From positions 1 through 10,336 of the forward strand of contig JBJKSO010000006.1 of NCBI GenBank assembly GCA_046703825.1: a stretch of 10,336 bases of DNA, written 5' to 3'. The translations under genes and the position numbers were made by a program. Shown in pieces: positions 8,046-10,336 of the stretch. This DNA is from JBJKSO01 sp046703825 (GTDB taxonomy: Bacteria; Chloroflexota; Dormibacteria; Aeolococcales; Bog-877). Numbering within the stretch: the stretch's first letter is position 1; every line of letters starts with the position of its first letter. A model generated the notes under the pieces. It searched no databases and was not told where the DNA came from. It saw only the letters and a list, made by a program, of their open reading frames with translations.

Positions 8046-8429
8046 TCAGCTGCGGCCCTGCTTCTCGCGCTTGGCGCCGTACTTGCTGCGGCCCTGCTTG
8101 CGAGCCCGAGTCCCGGCGGTGTCCAGGGCGCCGCGCACCACGTGGTAACGCACACCCGGCAGGTCCTTGACCCGTCCGCCCCGCACCAGCACCACGGAGT
8201 GCTCCTGCAGGTTGTGCCCGATCCCGGGGATGTAAGCGGTCACCTCGACTTTGGTGGTGAGCCGCACGCGGGCCACCTTGCGCAGCGCCGAGTTGGGCTT
8301 TTTGGGCGTCGTGGTGAAGACGCGCACGCAGACCCCGCGGCGCTGCGGCGAGCCTCGGAGGGCAGGTGACTTGGTCCGCTTGGTCACGGGCTCCCGACCC
8401 TTGCGGACCAGCTGCTGAATAGTGGGCAA
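8046..8429 (-). CDS. rpsL: 30S ribosomal protein S12 (uS12)
   Basis: Protein of the decoding centre that controls accuracy. The product is 127 residues. It starts with TTG 8429-8427, chosen because it begins the universal MPTIQQLVRKGRE; AGGA at 8440-8443 lies 10 bases upstream as a modest ribosome binding site. Lys43 in TPKKPNSALRK and Lys88 in RVKDLPGVRYH are both the wild-type residues, so no streptomycin-resistance or dependence substitution is seen at these classical sites. Asp89 is the position methylthiolated by RimO in other bacteria. It is the first gene of the str-S10 run, preceded by a promoter and leader, and ends in TGA one base before rpsG. Confidence 0.97.
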   Translation of the reverse strand: MPTIQQLVRKGREPVTKRTKSPALRGSPQRRGVCVRVFTTTPKKPNSALRKVARVRLTTKVEVTAYIPGIGHNLQEHSVVLVRGGRVKDLPGVRYHVVRGALDTAGTRARKQGRSKYGAKREKQGRS

Positions 8430-8454
8430 ACTGAACTCGTCCTGTGAGAACTGC

Positions 8455-8475
8455 GGCCGTTCCGGGGCGACGGCC
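8455..8475 (-). promoter_or_regulatory. Leader hairpin 2 upstream of rpsL
   Basis: In the transcript, GGCCGT (8475-8470) pairs perfectly with ACGGCC (8460-8455) around a 9-base loop. It ends about 11 bases before the AGGA ribosome binding site of rpsL and is not followed by a T-tract, so it does not look like a terminator or attenuator. With hairpin 1 it forms a tandem structure in the leader, a possible place for feedback control by S7 or S12, which is speculation. Confidence 0.4.
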
Positions 8476-8480
8476 TAAGC

Positions 8481-8496
8481 GGGCACGCTTGCGCCC
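8481..8496 (-). promoter_or_regulatory. Leader hairpin 1 upstream of rpsL
   Basis: In the transcript, GGGCGC (8496-8491) can pair with GTGCCC (8486-8481) through six pairs including one G-U, around the tetraloop AAGC. It lies early in the predicted 5' leader. It may be structural or regulatory; no known motif is recognised. Confidence 0.35.
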
Positions 8497-8516
8497 CACC
8501 GGAGACGCGGCTGCCT

Positions 8517-8545
8517 ATTCTAAGCTCCGATCTCGCACCTGTCAA
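8517..8545 (-). promoter_or_regulatory. Sigma70-type promoter of the str-S10 operon
   Basis: On the minus strand, TTGACA (8545-8540) is followed by a 17-base spacer and TAGAAT (8522-8517). The -35 matches consensus fully and the -10 differs at one base. The predicted transcription start is near 8510, leaving a leader of about 80 bases before rpsL. The DNA upstream is GC-rich, with no evident A/T UP element. Position, direction and match quality make this the likely main promoter for the whole run of translation genes. Confidence 0.85.
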
Positions 8546-9045
8546 ACTCGCGGACGGTACCCGCGCGCTTGCTGGAGGCCGCACCCATCCGGAGCGTGGC
8601 CAAGGATGTGCGGGGGGGTGGCTCTCCGCTCCTTGGGCCGCCGGACCGCGAAGGGGCGCGGCTGGATGGCCGGCCATCGTCGCTGGCTCGTGGGGAGTTC
8701 GTCTTGGGACCTTCGGGCGAGGACCTGCTCCAGCGATTCCGCGCCCTGGCCGCCTCGACCGGGTCCGTCTCGAGGTCTGGTCGCCGCCGGCACCGCCACG
8801 GCCCGGCGACCTCGATCCTGCCGTCCTTGGAGGCCGCGCCTCAGGTGGCCGCCCCGCGCGCTGCCGCCGGCTCGTACAGGGCTCGAAACCCGCCCGCCGT
8901 CAACTGCTGGCCCCAGACGGGCGGATGGCGGGTAGCGCCAGCCGCTTGCCGCGGCGGGCCAGCCGCGTCTACGCTCATCCGCTGATGCGCAGCGATCTTG
9001 GTATCGGTTGGACCACGGCACCGCCGTTGACGACCACCCGCTGGC
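8546..9045. other. Divergent intergenic region between str promoter and pdxH
   Basis: About 500 bases with no gene I can recognise. A plus-strand frame is open from a TTG at 8569 to 8985 (138 residues), containing a plausible-looking stretch EFVLGPSGEDLLQRFRALAAS. Its remainder is low-complexity Arg/Ala/Pro, it lacks a good ribosome binding site and matches no family I know, so I do not call it a gene. A weak plus-strand promoter candidate for pdxH is TTGCCG (8946-8951), 18 bases, TACGCT (8970-8975). A small inverted repeat, CGCGG/CCGCG (8549-8565), lies next to the str -35. The region could be a decayed gene or long regulatory spacing. Confidence 0.4.
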
Positions 9046-9678
9046 GTGCCAGCTGAGGTCGTTCCCCTGCGCGAGCAGGACGCCGCCGGCGATCCGTGGG
9101 AGCAATTCGCTCGCTGGTGGCAGGACGCGCTGCCAGCCGAAGCCGTGCGCGAGGTGGCCGCACTGGCCACCAGCAGCGCCGACGGACAGCCGTCGGTGCG
9201 GATGGTCTTGGTACACCCGCGTTCACCGGATAACACCGACCCGGGTGCGGGAGGGTTCCTCTTCTACAGCAACTACGGCAGCCGCAAAGGAACCGACTTG
9301 GACGCCAACCCGCGGGCGGCTTTGGCGTTCCACTGGCCCGGGCTCGGGCGGCAGGTGCGGGCTGAAGGCAAAGTGGCACGGCTTGAGCCCGCGGAATCCG
9401 ACCGCTACTGGCAAACCAGACCGCTCGGCAGCCGCCTCTCCGCCGTGGCTTCTCGCCAGAGCCAGCCGGTCTCCAGCCGAGAGCAATTGGAGCGCAGGGT
9501 GGCAGAGCTGGCGGCGACCGCCGTCGTCCGCGAGCCGGACCGCCCACCCCACTGGGGCGGCTACCGCCTGCACCCCGTTCAGTTTGAGTTCTGGCAGCAC
9601 CGCGACGACCGCCTCCACGATCGGCTCGCCTACATCGCCACCCCGGGCGGTTGGGAGGTCCGGCGGCTCCAGCCCTGA
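9046..9678 (+). CDS. pdxH: Pyridoxamine/pyridoxine 5'-phosphate oxidase
   Basis: FMN enzyme oxidising pyridoxamine or pyridoxine 5'-phosphate to pyridoxal 5'-phosphate with oxygen, in vitamin B6 synthesis and salvage. The start is GTG 9046, the only start after an in-frame stop at 9028-9030, and no clear ribosome binding site precedes it. The product is 210 residues, near the family size. Family marks are RMVLV (52-56), FYSNYGSRKG (73-82, FMN phosphate region), RQVRAEGKVARL (102-113), YWQTRPLGSRLSAVASRQSQ (121-140), PHWGGYRL (168-175) and the C-terminal signature EFWQ plus RLHDRLAY (189-196), finishing RRLQP. The substrate-binding Arg and His of the RLHDR motif are present. The N-terminus is shorter than in E. 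coli, common outside proteobacteria. It is transcribed away from the str operon and is probably monocistronic. Confidence 0.93.
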   Translation: MPAEVVPLREQDAAGDPWEQFARWWQDALPAEAVREVAALATSSADGQPSVRMVLVHPRSPDNTDPGAGGFLFYSNYGSRKGTDLDANPRAALAFHWPGLGRQVRAEGKVARLEPAESDRYWQTRPLGSRLSAVASRQSQPVSSREQLERRVAELAATAVVREPDRPPHWGGYRLHPVQFEFWQHRDDRLHDRLAYIATPGGWEVRRLQP

Positions 9679-9761
9679 TTCGGCGCAGCGACCGCCGCTG
9701 ACAGTTTCACCACCATCCACCTAGGCCCTCGTCACAGCAGTTGGGCTTCCTGCGGGCGGAC

Positions 9762-9798
9762 CTACCGGCCGGAGTCGGGCCGCCTAACCGGCCGGTGG
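9762..9798 (+). terminator. Stem-loop after pdxH, possible terminator
   Basis: ACCGGCCGG (9764-9772) and CCGGCCGGT (9788-9796) form a perfect 9-base inverted repeat with a 15-base loop, extendable by a T-G and a C-G pair. It lies about 85 bases after the pdxH stop. No T-tract follows, so it would be an atypical terminator in this GC-rich genome. Each arm is itself nearly palindromic, so it could instead be a protein-binding site or chance. Confidence 0.35.
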
Positions 9799-9896
9799 CC
9801 TCCGGACACGGCTTTAGCAATCTTGCCGCCACCTCGTCGCTGGCGCATCCCAGGTGCTCCGAGCGGGGCAGCCTTGACGCGTTCGGAGGTGGCGGC

Positions 9897-10336
9897 GTGA
9901 GCGTTGCTACGGCGGCCCCGGAAACACTTCCCCAGGTGCTGCGGCCCAGAGGGTGGTCGAGAGGGGGAGCGCTGCGTCGCCCCGTACCTCGCTGGCTGCC
10001 CCTCTTCAGCCTAGCCCTGGCCAGCGTGGGTGGGTTGCTGGCATTCGTGGGAGCGGGACCCGCCGTGGCGGTGGTCGTGCCGCTGCTGGCATTCTTCGCC
10101 CTCACCACCTCCTACTGGCGGCCCCTGGGACTCCTCTGCCGGATCCGCCTCCAGCCGGACGGCTTCACCTACCGAAGCCCCCTGGGGTCGACCCGGCGGC
10201 TGCGCCGTGACAGTCTTGCCAAGGTCGCTTGTCACCGCGTCCAGAATTCGAGCGGATCGACCCGCGAGCCCTGCCTGTACTTCATCGAGCGGTCCGGGCG
10301 AGTCCGCCTCACCCTAGACCTCGAAGGCTGTGACGG
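9897..10336 (+). CDS. Putative membrane protein, PH-like domain, 3' end cut by window edge
   Basis: Unrecognised gene, 146 complete codons in the window. It starts at GTG 9897 with GGAGG at 9885-9889, 7 bases upstream, a good ribosome binding site that decides the frame. The first 30 residues are polar and Arg/Pro-containing. Two adjacent hydrophobic segments follow at about 33-52 and 53-72, then a soluble part beginning IRLQPDGFTYRSPLG (83-97). The pattern of a short membrane hairpin followed by a 'xLxPDGFxYRxPxG...' strand resembles small bacterial proteins with a membrane-attached PH-like (bPH) domain. That is an impression from layout, not a firm match. It is the second plus-strand gene, 218 bases after pdxH and separated from it by an inverted repeat, so probably an independent unit. 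Confidence 0.6.
   Translation, partial: MSVATAAPETLPQVLRPRGWSRGGALRRPVPRWLPLFSLALASVGGLLAFVGAGPAVAVVVPLLAFFALTTSYWRPLGLLCRIRLQPDGFTYRSPLGSTRRLRRDSLAKVACHRVQNSSGSTREPCLYFIERSGRVRLTLDLEGCD

Noticed and set aside
8046..8155. Upstream extension of rpsG into rpsL
   Set aside because: The conserved N-terminus MPRRQRVSRR begins at 8044 directly after the rpsL stop; the extension would merely translate rpsL out of frame.
8542..9216. Long minus-strand open frame of 224 codons
   Set aside because: It runs antisense through the pdxH start and the str promoter, and its product is Arg/Gly/Ala-rich with no recognisable domain; typical shadow frame in GC-rich DNA.
9707..10108. Minus-strand open frame of 133 codons opposite the membrane protein
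   Set aside because: Antisense to a gene with a clear ribosome binding site and membrane segments; composition is low-complexity and no domain is seen.

Overview
This window is a core translation locus from a high-GC bacterium. From the left edge to about 8429, everything lies on the minus strand in the order rpsL, rpsG, fusA, tuf, rpsJ, rplC, rplD, rplW, rplB, rpsS, rplV, rpsC (rpsC runs off the left edge). This is the classical str gene set (S12, S7, EF-G, EF-Tu) joined directly to the S10 gene set. No gap in the run exceeds about 52 bases except one of 133 bases after rplV. Several neighbours share start and stop bases (TGATG at rpsJ/rplC and rplC/rplD, GTGA at rplD/rplW), as expected for one translationally coupled transcript.

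A near-consensus sigma70-type promoter (TTGACA, 17-base spacer, TAGAAT) sits on the minus strand at 8517-8545, about 88 bases upstream of a TTG-initiated rpsL. The roughly 80-base leader holds two short hairpins. Beyond it is about 500 bases without a recognisable gene. Then, on the plus strand, come pdxH (pyridoxamine 5'-phosphate oxidase, 9046-9678), a 9-base perfect inverted repeat, and the start of an unrecognised protein with two predicted membrane segments (from 9897, cut by the right edge). The last may carry a bacterial PH-like domain. rpoB/rpoC, which often precede rpsL, are not next to it here.

The most notable observation is in rplV (uL22). Its frame meets a TGA at 900-902, exactly where the conserved C-terminal strand should continue (Thr-[Ser/Cys]-His-[Ile/Leu]-x-x-Val-Val). 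The same frame then stays open for 40 more codons. It resumes with His-Leu-Arg-Ala-Val-Val-Glu-Asp, continues as an Arg/Pro/Ala/Glu-rich tail, and ends in tandem TAG-TGA stops just before the rpsC ribosome binding site. The anomalous gap is therefore filled by what looks like the missing end of uL22. TGA is the normal stop of rpsL, rpsJ, rplC, rplD, rplW and pdxH, so global reassignment is unlikely. The choices are a sequence error or recent mutation, a genuinely shortened uL22, or local readthrough.

Taxonomy can only be inferred. The high GC, the stops (only TGA and TAG used) and the flavour of EF-Tu, S10 and L3 suggest a high-GC Terrabacteria lineage, with Chloroflexota/Dormibacterota-like bacteria more likely than typical Actinomycetota. 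I hold this loosely. No tRNA, rRNA, CRISPR, insertion sequence or transposase was seen.
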